This document shows positions 1 through 9,615 of a DNA stretch of 26,414 nucleotides, in pieces. This DNA comes from Klebsormidium nitens (taxonomy: Eukaryota > Streptophyta > Klebsormidiophyceae > Klebsormidiales > Klebsormidiaceae), in NCBI GenBank assembly GCA_000708835.1, contig DF237823.1, positions 1 to 26,414 on the forward strand, in the 5' to 3' direction. A program made the translations under genes and the position numbers. The notes under the pieces are model-generated. The model was not told where the DNA came from and searched no databases. It worked only from the letters and a program-made list of their open reading frames with translations. The number at the start of each line of letters is the position of its first letter. Position 1 is the stretch's first letter.

Positions 1-441
1 AAAATGGTGGACATGAGCTTGACAATGGCGCATGCCCCGGCGGCGCATGAGGTCCGACAGCATGCGCTGCATTGGGTTCACAATCAGTGCATTCCCCAAT
101 GCATTCCCGATGTCTGCCAATGTTGAATTCAGACACGGACTCACAGAAACTTGATGGACTGATTTGAGCCTTCCTTGATTAAGAACCAAGGCTTCAAAGT
201 ATGGTCACTTCTTTTTATACACGCTGAGGCACCTGGGCCCATGGCGCAGAAACAAGCAAATTCGGAGTTCGGGCTTCATCAAAAAATGTTTCTATAGCTA
301 GGTACCAAGCAGTTACTAACAACAAAGCAACATGACTAACATGACATGCTACCTCATCATGGCGTAACATACTGGGTATAAAGTCACTTAGCAATACCAA
401 TCGGAGGCAAAGGGTTTATCAGAAGTGTCTCTAATTAAATG
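1..441. other. No gene seen at left edge
   Basis: The first 441 bases hold only short, unconvincing open frames in either strand, with AT-rich stretches and no recognisable protein, repeat or RNA. It may be the 3' flank of the weak minus-strand exon candidate that ends at 442. Confidence 0.4.
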
Positions 442-639
442 CTAGGTTCTACGGCAAACTAGTTTCCCTTCTTCTCCCCGCCCTTGTTGGCCTGCGGCAT
501 TGAAGTTCTGCAGCAGCAGCTGGAGCGCCTGCATAACGGGAGCAGGCACTGCGGACGCCAAGACTTGCGCCGCGGCTGCGCGCCCCCCATCTAGCGCCGC
601 ATGCCCCGTGGCGGCAGTATCCGAAGAGAAGTTTCTTTC
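442..639 (-). CDS. Candidate terminal exon of an unrecognised gene
   Basis: On the minus strand a frame opens right after a TTTCTAG acceptor (642-640), begins GAA AGA AAC in phase 0, and runs 65 codons to a TAG at 444-442. It contains an Ala-rich stretch (GGRAAAAQVLASAVPAPV) followed by an amphipathic stretch (MQALQLLLQNFNAAG) and ends with a basic tail. Third codon positions are strongly G or C, unlike the flanking DNA, which is why I prefer it to the plus-strand frame across the same bases. That frame also gives a passable helix (IEVLQQQLERLHNG), so the strand is not certain. I do not recognise the family. No upstream exon with a clean GT donor in matching phase was found. Confidence 0.3.
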   Translation of the reverse strand, partial: ERNFSSDTAATGHAALDGGRAAAAQVLASAVPAPVMQALQLLLQNFNAAGQQGRGEEGKLVCRRT

Positions 640-822
640 CTAGAAAGTTTTTCTCATACATTCTCAAGAGCTCATGTGCTTTTATTTCGAGCTCATTAGC
701 CTACAAGCACCCTATGAATGTCGCAGTATACATATTGCTAATGCTATACTTGAAGCCTAAAAAAAGCATATTTGCAACTCATTAGGTACGTATCCACAAG
801 CCTCTCTTTGGTGGTCATGCAC

Positions 823-890
823 TCAAAACATGGCCTGTTGTAGAGCATTGCATGCCTTGCTGAGCTGCCGGAGCTCGGCAGCGAGTCGTT
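823..890 (-). CDS. Candidate small exon, coiled-coil-like
   Basis: After a pyrimidine-rich run and a CAGCAG acceptor (896-891), one minus-strand frame reads ERLAAELRQLSKACNALQQ and then AMF and a TGA at 825-823. The heptad-like spacing of Leu and Ala looks like real coding sequence. It could be the last exon of a gene further right, or an internal exon joined to 442-639 through a GC donor after CAG. That donor (GCCATG) fits the GC-AG consensus poorly. Function unknown. Confidence 0.2.
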
Positions 891-1997
891 CTGCTGGAAG
901 CAGTCAAAGTTGAGGCCGGAACAGGCTCGGAACAGATATAAACGGACCGGAACGCCAATTGAGCAGGTTGGGCAGCCCTTATCCGTAATTCGATTTATGT
1001 GGATTGTGAGCTTCAATTCATCGTACGGTGGAGACATCATGTTTAAGAATTGTCCAGCCAAACCGAGATTCTGCGGACCGCCTGTTTGCACAAAGATTGC
1101 GAAATCCTAAAAACTAGGTCTCGAGTGTCATCATAATAGGGACTAGCTCAAAACAAAGATGCGCGTCGTGATACCTTCATGCAATGTAGGTACGGTATTC
1201 ATAATTATTTCTTGACAGGGACAAGACTCGATCAAGTTAAAATTCTGCACGAATCTGTGACCCTGCATGCATCTTAACAGGCTTGGGTTTCTGCGAAGGC
1301 ACCAATTTCCGCGTGTTCTGGCAGAGGTTGGACATGGCTTAAGTCCACGCTTTCAGTCGACCGCGGAGCTTTCATGCACTCGATCTCGCAGACATTTCGC
1401 GATATGTGCTTCTACTCCTCCGTCGGATGTCTTTTCCGCATCCATAACGTCCACGTTGCTTGAATTAGCGTATCACCTTTCCGCATACATGTATCTGTTG
1501 ATCGAAGTACATTCCCAGTGACTGAGTTCCGCAATTGTCATGCGCTTTCGCATATGTCTGAGCCCACCTCCGCGTTTGCTGCGCGTATGCATCCACATTG
1601 ACAAACTTTTCAGCTCGTTGCTGGATAGGGGTCGAGCGCCGGTCACTCAGCAGGGGCCGCGCTGGCCCGCACTGCTAAGTGTCGGAGTCCGGGGTGCATC
1701 ATATGTTCTAGTTCACCAGTCTAATCAGTGCCTGGGCCGCCCTGAAACATCAACCAGTGCGCCCACACACGGACTCCAAGCCTTGGTAGGCACGCCGCCC
1801 CGCAAGGCCCGCTTTAGATAGCATTCAAAATAGTCCGACCACGTGACCGTCAAATCCAGAACTACTAATACACTCGAAATGCATCCAGAGAAGCAAGCTT
1901 ATCCACTTTCAAACGGCCAAACAACATTGAGCGCTTGACAAGGGGGACTTTTTAAAAAGCGCTGAGTTGAGGGGTCAGAATCGGAAGCCAATTTTGG
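891..1997. other. Intergenic region and DGAT1 3' flank
   Basis: No supported gene. Two plus-strand frames of 84 and 93 codons (1267-1521, 1540-1821) give Arg/Ser/Pro-rich translations with no recognisable motif and look like chance frames. The part next to 1998 is the 3' untranslated side of the minus-strand DGAT1 gene. I saw no clear AATAAA or TGTAA signal close to its stop. Confidence 0.4.
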
Positions 1998-4900
1998 TCA
2001 ACCCAAAATAGTAGCGAAGGAGGCTATGTCCATAGCTGACGTTGGCTTCAGTTTTCGGTTCATGATGTCGTGGTAGTATAATAACACGCAGGTTGGCTGA
2101 CCAATTACACAGAACACTACCCAGAAGATCATGTTCCCAATCATTGGCTTTGACTCGTACCGCTTCTGCAAAATAACCAAGTGCAACAGTCGGCGTCAAT
2201 GTAATCCGCATGATTGCTCGGTCCTTACTCCATAGACATCTCAGCGAATGATATTGCAGATGTATTTCCCGGACACTGAAGCATCGTAGATCTGCTGAAA
2301 GATTAGAGCCAAAGTCAAAGCTGCATCAGTCGACTGCAGCAGAAACGTCTGCTCGAATCGCACATCCTGTGCTTGCGGACGCAAGCAGCAAAAGCCGAAG
2401 TGACCAATGCACCCGGGGGCCTTACCGCAAGGAGGTTCGTAATGACGACGAGCGGCAGTTGATTCAAAATGCCGATGAAGGCCCACAGCCGCATCGTGTG
2501 GCACGGCAGCCCAATCAGCAGCTGCACGCACAGCCACGCGCGCGCACAGCAATCAGCGGTCGGGACGGGGCACGCGGCACAAGCTAAGGGCGGGCTCGAC
2601 TCTCCAAGAGGTTCCAGAACTCTTGAGAAGCAGCCTGTCTGTGAAGTATTAATCCTGATTACTACAAACAAACGGTTTCGCCAAGCAAGAAAAATCTTGA
2701 GTGAAGACCATATCTCAACGTCATCACTCAACCAACCCCGCCCGCCAGAACGGACATGCAGCCCCAACGAAACGAACCTGCGTGCACGCAGCACCTCGCT
2801 GGCTCGCAGGGCGGTGTCGTGCAATCAAACTTGCAGTTTCTTAATCGAGCGTGAGTCCATTTCCAGAGGTAATTCCATTATTTAACGAGTCGAGTAGTTT
2901 CGCGGCCGCAGGGAGGTATGCCGGGGCGCACAAACCTTGAAGGGATTACGAATAGGAGGTCCTCCAAAAAAGCTAATTGTAGACACACTCCTAAACCGGA
3001 CAATGGCTGCAGAGCTCCAAAAGAGCGTCGCGTTTGATAGAAACGGAGGGGGCCGCACCTCGTGGAAGACCGCGGAGAGGAAGAAGACGACGGTCATGGC
3101 GAGGCCCTTGGAGTGGCCGCGGCGGATGATGGGGAAGTAAATGTGGCGCACCATCCAGCGGTGCACCGGCATGTTCCACGACCGCCAGTACCCCTCGATC
3201 GTCGTCGCGTTCCACCAGTCCTGTGCGCACGGGGAAATGGCTCAGGGGAACGGGGAAAGGGGACAAGAAGCGGTGAGCGAATCAGATGGCACATCGACAC
3301 TGTTTACAGCACAGAGGCAGAGAGGGACGCCTTCGTTGAAGGAAGGTGACGTGACGAAAATATGTACGCACACTGTCGCAAGACGCAAACGGTTGACGTG
3401 TGAAGTCCGAAACGGCGACCAGCCACGCCAGCACTTCCAGCACTCTGCTTCCGTCCTGCGGCGATTCGCTCCGCGAGGCGTACCTTGTAGAACTCGCGGT
3501 CGCCGAAGCGCAGCAGCTCCGCGGCGATGTTGAGCCAGAGGTGGAAGAAGCAGTAGAACATGCAGAGCCAGACGTAGAGCGTGGGGATGCTCAGCTTGAG
3601 CACGCGCTCGATGACACGTGGCGCGCTGCCGGCCAGCGGGTGCGGGCTGTTGGCCACCGTCGGGTTCACGTACTGGTTGATGATGAACAGCAGCAAGCTG
3701 CTGAACACTACCAGCTTCAGAAGCTGGCGACCGATCCACGGCTGCAAGCGCGGAGAGTCAAGAAAGTATTGAGACAAACAGAGGAAAGACTCGTTGTGCA
3801 GAACGCGATACGGAGACCTAACAAGGACACTGCTTGCGTGCCAAGGTATGGGAAATCCTTGACGTGGGAAGCAACTTCGCAAACCGGGAGATTGTCCTGG
3901 CAACGGACGCGCCATGAATGAGAAGACGGAGTGTCAGAGGCGGAGGACGCGAGTCCTGGAACGCTTAGAGGCTGGTACAGGCATCATTGTGTGACGCTTC
4001 CAAGTTGTACGAGCACCTGGCGAGATGGCGGGACTCTCAAGATGCGGATAGAAGATGAAGATCAGTCGAAGAGCGGACAACCATGAGACTGCCCCTTTAC
4101 ACTGCTGTTAGGAACTCTAAAAGCCGATACCTTGAAGCTTCTGACCAAAGCGCAAATTAAAAATGGTAAAGGGATTCCTTTGGGTGGCGCGCTAACCCAT
4201 CGGATATGCGGCGTGCGGGGGTAGCCGAGCTGGTAGCACAGCGTCGGCGCCGCCAGAAAGTAGCACATGTTCTTGACCGTCAGGTTGTCCGGGTACCGCA
4301 CGGGATGCGCGTCGGGGACGGCCTCGAGCTGCTCCCCCGCCGCCAGCGCGATGCGCACGTCGTATAACGTGTGGGCATACGAGATGAGCTTCATCCACGT
4401 GATCACGGACGCGAACATGAGCGCGAAACCTGCGGTGTACGAGGCACCCAAGTAGTCGGTGAACATGAAAGGAGAGGTTATGTGGGTAGCGCGTGAGTTG
4501 CGTGATCCGGAGGAAGATAATATCGGTGCGGTTGTGAAAGACAAGGACCGAACGCGGGAAGTTCTAGTGCAGGGGCACTAACCCCGTGTTTCTTGAAGGG
4601 TTCGAGCAAGTAAACACACCGGATTTGCATCCTATTCTGCTCAGAATAGCAGAAACCCGACCTGCGACTCAGCAACGCCTGGAAGCCTGTCCCCAAGTTG
4701 TTTATTTACGAGTCGCAGTCCTATTGCAAACGTCGGAATAGAAATGCGTGGTGCGGAGACTCACTTGACCACTCCCCCGCTTGTGCTCGATGAATGAACC
4801 AGGCGGGCCAGACGAGACACACCACGATGTTGAGCGTATGCACACCGAGGACCACCTGCAAACACAGACCGGGCTAACCACTTTCACCGCCCGCCCACTC

Positions 4901-7900
4901 GTTTCTGCGCTTAGTGATCTGACGCGCACTTGGCTACACTTAGCTTCCGTACCCGCAAGCGAAAAAGATTAGGGAAAGCAAACTTGCGACTGGACGATGA
5001 TAGCTTCCTGAGCGCCGAGAAGCAAACCCGGAACACTACTCTTCTCAGGGACTCCAATCAAGCATGCGAAATCAACCTCATTGTGCTGTCGAGCGGCCAC
5101 ACGAGCGACTCGTCGACAAAATCTTCGCATTTGCACGGGTTCGTTGTTGACGACAGGCGAGGCAACTTTGTGCCGAAATTTCACGGTAACATCCAATCTC
5201 TATACTGATCTAATATCTTGTTGACGTCACCCTAAATTCCCTCCCTAAGCGCGGCGCACCTTCTCGCTGAGCGCGGGCGCGGCCACCTTCCACTTTTCGA
5301 TGGCGACGGCGAGGCCGGGGAAGAGCGGCACGCTGAGCGCGCACACGAGGAGCGGCCAGTCGCGCAGCGCCTGCGTTAGGTGGGACACCTCGAAGCGTAG
5401 AAGCAGGCCGTACTTCATCAGGTTCTCGATGATCAGCCGCGAGTTGACCGCCAGCAGAATCACCACGCTCAGGTTGAACAGCCCCGCGTGGCTCTGCGCA
5501 GGGGCGACGCACAGGCGCTCAAGGATTTGTTATGGACTTACGGGGGGGTCTAGAAAGTCGCAGGCGTTTACTCGCGTGCCCACAGGATGGAGGGACGGGC
5601 GTGCACAGAGTAGAAAGATGACACTCAGACGGAAAAAGCAGCGGAAGTTGCTTTAAAAAGCAAACACTCGTTTGAAGAAGGATCAGCACCTCTCTGAGAA
5701 ACGGAACCACAGGGTGGATGACACCAAGCGTCAAAAATGAAACGGAGAGCACAACCTTCCGTCCTCCAGACGAAACAGACTCATCAGTCCACCCTTAGCA
5801 ACCCGCCCCAAGGTTCAGTTGTGCGGGAACCTCTTTTAAGTTTGCATGACCTTGTTGCGCGCGCACCTGCTGGAAGATGGCCGACTGGCTGAGCGGGCTT
5901 TCCTTGTTCCGCCGATGGCAGGGCGCCGCGGCACGGATGGTGTACCCCACGCTGCGCTTGCGCGGGCTCGGGCCGGGACGGGGATCACTCTCGCCGCTGG
6001 GCTGCGTTGACACGTGGAGCCCTGACACGCTCGCCGATTGATCAGACCCTGACGGAGCCGCAAAAAGCTTCCCTTAAAGAGGGATACATAGCTGATGCAA
6101 AAGGGGGCCATGTCAACGGGAGGTTACAATTGTCTACACGCTATGTTGTAGACAAAGGCCCTTTGACGGAGGAACAACTTCACTTTCCAGCCTAACAGAG
6201 CCGCGCAGATTCGCCATAGAAGGGACAGACCCCAAAGTGCTTATCATTTCCACGTGAAGCACGATAAGCTTTTGAGTCCTAAAACCCTAAAAGCTGGAAA
6301 GTCTAACAATTGCTTTTTTAGCAGGAAGTTCGAATCCGACTCGCATGAACCCTCCCAAACGAGGAAGTGCTCCCATCCTTCAATTCGACTTGCCCGCACA
6401 CTACTTGTCGTGTATGAATTTGTGGACGGACGTCGCCACCTCTTGTTACATCCGCACTCGCTGACCTGTTTGCGCTAACTGTCCTGAATCCGCACTCACT
6501 GACCTGGTTTGCGCTGCCGCAGCCCGTCTCCATCCCCCTTGACGCTTTCGTGCGTCAGCGAGCTTTCGGCCGAGTCCGTATCGTCTGCTTTCTGCGCGGG
6601 CCGCAGCGGAGCCGTGCCGGGCTCCTCGGCCTGGCCCAGAAACGGGTGGTCCGGCTCGTCGGATACCACGGGCAAGCCCACGCTCTGAGCAAAAGACGGC
6701 AGGGCAACTTGAGAGAGGAGCACATGAATGTGCACACGCAATAAATGAAGAGAGCTTTCAAAACATACAAGCTTCTGGTATTGAAGTGGTCGCTAGAATC
6801 CGAGTTTGACAATTTTCTCGTGGTTCACGTTTGTGCATACCATGGGAAACCCTTTGGCGCAAAATGGAGCAAGATGGTTACAGAACAGCGACACGCGTTC
6901 TTGCTGTGGACCAAGGTAGACAACCAAGGTAGACAACCACAATGATGTCACTTCAAGCACCGACCTCCATACTGATGTGCTCGACTGATATGGTGAAACG
7001 CTTTCGTGTTTTTGATCCCCAATGACTCTGTTCAAAATTAGAAAGACTTGCTCCTGTCACGAGACCATGAAGGCACTGGCGATTATAAGAGCCGTCGCAG
7101 CAGTACAAAGGCGTTCTTGGCTGCCATCAAGTGAAGAGCCGCGTTACATCAAGGACCATTAGGCACCTCCGATTTTGACTTTCACCTCCAAAAGTACTAA
7201 CATCCCGCTGGTCATCTGGGTCCCTCAACAAATGTATCATCTCCATAGACTCTCATAACCAATCGTCCTTTTCAATTCTCCACCCAAAAAATCATGCATA
7301 GACTACCACCTCATCTCACAAGAAATCGCCATTTCCATCCCTACGGGCAAAAAACTAAGTCTTAATACAAATTAAGCAGGGTGTGCCAACGTAATGCGCA
7401 CCTCGAGGCACGAGACCCAGTGCCTGCCGTCGCCCTCGTTCTTGGTGGAGAGGCGCGCCAGGATGTTTTGGTCTTGGTCCACGATGCGGAACGTGAAAAA
7501 GGTGCCCTTCTTCAGGCCCTCCACAACCACCATGCACTGCGCCACGCTGTGCGTCCCGCGCGGATGGTCTGCCGCGTCGCGCTCCGTCTTCCAGTATGAC
7601 AGCGTCGTGCCGTGCAGCCTGCGGGGCGCGTGCTTTCAGCGATCTTCCCAATTTTGGCTCTCTTTTTGAGACCTCTCTCTTTTTGAGACCTCTCTTATGG
7701 TGACACAACTTGTGCTTCACGCTGTGGAAAAGTCAGTGATAATCGGTCTCGTCGCTAGTATCTCAGCTTGCGTCTGCTATTTCAGCACCCTTCCGGAATT
7801 CTTTGCGACGAATCATTGCAGGACGCTATCGAGGTCCGGAGCCTGGCGCTTATTTACACTCTGGCAGGAGGCAAGATACGATTCTCAGGTTGCAAGTGCT

Positions 7901-8962
7901 TCAGCAAGAAGACATAAGGCATCCCCTACTGTATCTCGCTCAGTAAAAATCATTGATTCTGTACAAAATGTTATTTGATGAAGCTGGCCCTGCACAGGTG
8001 TCCAGTGTCGTACTTGATATGTGGGCAGAAGGGGCTCACGTGAAGAAGCGCAGCTCCCAGGGCTTCTCCAGGAAGCGCATGTTGGGGCGGTACTTGTTCA
8101 GGTACCCGCACTTCACCAGGTTGTCAGAAAACTGCACAACCCACATGGGGGAGAGTCAGCAAACGGGCGGCATGCTCCAACACTTACTCCGGCCATAGAA
8201 TTTTGTTAAAGAAAGTCAGGGCCAGGTTGCTGGATGTTTCACTGGAGTCAAGCTGACGCTGGCTCTTACCTGCCCAAAAGGTTGTCAACAAAACAGACCA
8301 AACATCATGTTTGCAATTGCTCAGAAAACACGATGCCTCTCCTCTCTTTTCCTCGTGGTCTAGCCCACCTTCCAGTGCTGATGTAGTTACTCAAGAAAAC
8401 TTCAAAGACAGTGCCGCAGTTTCTCGCCCCCCAATTGTAAGGGCAGGTTCTTCTTCATGTTTTTTATCGACTTCAACAATAATCATTCAAGCAGAAACTT
8501 AGTGATTGGAATACTTGTCTAAAAGGTCAGCTGCCAATACAGGGGGTTTTTACAAAGCTGATACCATAAGAATACTCATGTACTCCCATTATTCACAATT
8601 GCGTTCGCATAACCACTTTTTCACATCGCCCAGACCCCTCTACATCGTCCACCTATTATCTTTCCAAAGACCCGCTCCTGTCTTTCTCTAGGTTTTTGAA
8701 AAGGCACGCATGGAGCAAGAAAGCCACCAAAATCCCAATTGCTTGTTCAGTCGCCGGCAACACCTTGCTGCTCACAAGAAACAAAAAGGGTGACGACATA
8801 TGACAGCGACAAAGGGGCATCATGATGGTGCACAAATTGGGGCGTGTTCTCGGCCCTCACCCGTCCGACCTGCCTGCTGAGGCGCGCCACTTCCGCCTCC
8901 AGCTCCGCGTTGCGCCTCTGTAACTCATGCAGCTCATTGCTGCTGCTGGCGTCACTCTCCAT
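1998..8962 (-). CDS. DGAT1: PH-domain diacylglycerol O-acyltransferase 1 (DGAT1)
   Basis: Acyl-CoA:diacylglycerol acyltransferase of the MBOAT family, the last step of triacylglycerol synthesis, a multi-pass ER membrane enzyme. Exons, 5' to 3' on the minus strand: 8962-8861, 8131-8040, 7618-7402, 6684-6504, 6021-5867, 5493-5260, 4855-4765, 4429-4197, 3741-3484, 3220-3059, 2521-2426, 2165-1998. All phases agree, giving 662 codons, longer than plant DGAT1 (about 520) because of an N-terminal addition. Residues 9-32 form a coiled-coil-like helix. Residues 39-137 are a PH domain (GYLNKYRPNMRFLEKPWELRFF, then GTTLSYWKTE, ending with the invariant Trp in HWVSCLE). The acyltransferase part shows HRRNKESPLSQSAIF, SRLIIENLMKYG, SYAHTLYD, APTLCYQLGYPR, FYKDWWN across exons 9 and 10, the catalytic His of SAVFHE at about 574, and YYHDIMNRK near the end. 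ATG 8962 has A at -3 and G at +4; the frame is open upstream without another ATG. Least certain points are the exon 1 donor (GTGAGG, or GTCGGA nine bases earlier, both in phase) and exon 8 acceptor. Confidence 0.93.
6451..6515 (-). repeat. Direct duplication over the DGAT1 exon 4 donor
   Basis: Two nearly identical copies, 6451-6476 (26 bp) and 6489-6515 (27 bp), share TCCGCACTC-CTGACCTG-TTTGCGCT and differ by one substitution and one indel. Read on the minus strand each copy contains a possible donor: AAACCAG|GTCAGTGAG in the copy used by exon 4, and AAACAG|GTCAGCGAG in the second copy 38 nt downstream. Using the second site would add 38 nt and bring in a TGA almost at once. Confidence 0.8.
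6911..6936. repeat. 13-bp tandem duplication in DGAT1 intron 3
   Basis: CCAAGGTAGACAA occurs twice without gap (6911-6923 and 6924-6936), inside the DGAT1 intron between 6685 and 7401. It is probably a replication-slippage product. Confidence 0.9.
7661..7694. repeat. 17-bp tandem duplication in DGAT1 intron 2
   Basis: TCTTTTTGAGACCTCTC occurs twice head to tail (7661-7677, 7678-7694), about 40-75 nt upstream of the minus-strand acceptor of DGAT1 exon 3. On the transcribed strand it is purine-rich (GAGAGGTCTCAAAAAGA), so it does not supply the polypyrimidine tract. Confidence 0.9.
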
Positions 8963-9615
8963 GATACAACAAAACCAAGGGCCGCTCAACCGGCAGTGAT
9001 TAATGCTTGGTTCAGTGCCCTCTTACAAGAGCCAATTGACCAGTGGCTACTTGCATGTTGCGAGAAACGACCCGCTGAGATATCTTGACAGCTGCGCTCA
9101 GCACGCTTTCGTTCACGAGGAGGGCCTTTCTGCTCTGGAGTTGCTCTCTGCACCCCAACAGCAGCCAGCCTGTTGCAAAAGGTTTTGAGAAACGTCTGAA
9201 GCGACCTAGCGACCTAGACTTGTTTGAACACCTCCAACATGAGACATTGAGAGCACATGCAATCCACACTCCATGGAGTCTGGCCGGAGAGCACAGTTCT
9301 CTGTTGCTTGCACATGATGGAGGGTTGGATAGAGGGTTTGGCGGGGCATGTGGTTCACGACCAAACCCGCAGGGGGTTTCTATACCCAGCTGTCCTTAAC
9401 TAGGTAATATAAACTTTGTTTAACTTTAGTTGCCACATAACCTTGTTCGAAACCCCGTATAAACCCGCTGCTGTGACTCGACTCCAGCACTTGGCAGCAC
9501 TGTAAGTCTGACTGAGCACAGCACCAGTGGCAGCTGCAGCGGGCGGCGCAGGGGAACAACATTCGTCAAGGTCACCATTGGCATTGCAACTTGAGCGCAT
9601 TGCCTACGCAACAGC
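8963..9615. promoter_or_regulatory. Divergent DGAT1/chlM intergenic promoter region
   Basis: The 653 bases between the two start codons must hold the 5' untranslated regions and proximal promoters of both DGAT1 (leftward) and chlM (rightward). Frames of 60-104 codons occur but show no protein signature. The half nearer chlM contains two TATA-like boxes facing right. No convincing TATA box was seen facing DGAT1, which may be TATA-less. Confidence 0.6.
9408..9464 (+). promoter_or_regulatory. Two TATAAAC boxes upstream of chlM
   Basis: TATAAAC appears at 9408-9414 and again at 9458-9464, 50 bp apart and 208 and 158 bp before the chlM ATG. The second box would place transcription start near 9490 and leave a leader of about 125 nt. 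This is a consensus match only; start sites were not measured. Confidence 0.45.

Noticed and set aside
3304-3921. Long plus- and minus-strand frames overlapping DGAT1 exon 9
   Set aside because: Only the frame with INQYVNPTVANSPHPL and ERVLKLSIPTLYVWLCMFYC is real; the others are shadows, and the flanks of that frame run into introns.
4430-4544. Coding extension of DGAT1 exon 8 (FTDYLGASYTAG)
   Set aside because: The frame is open upstream, but no AG acceptor exists there. The CCGCAG at 4432-4430 agrees in phase with the previous exon and gives the length expected for the family.
6320-6345. tRNA-like T-loop word GTTCGAATCC
   Set aside because: The flanking bases do not form a 5-bp T stem and no acceptor or D arm is present at the right distance; it lies in a DGAT1 intron.
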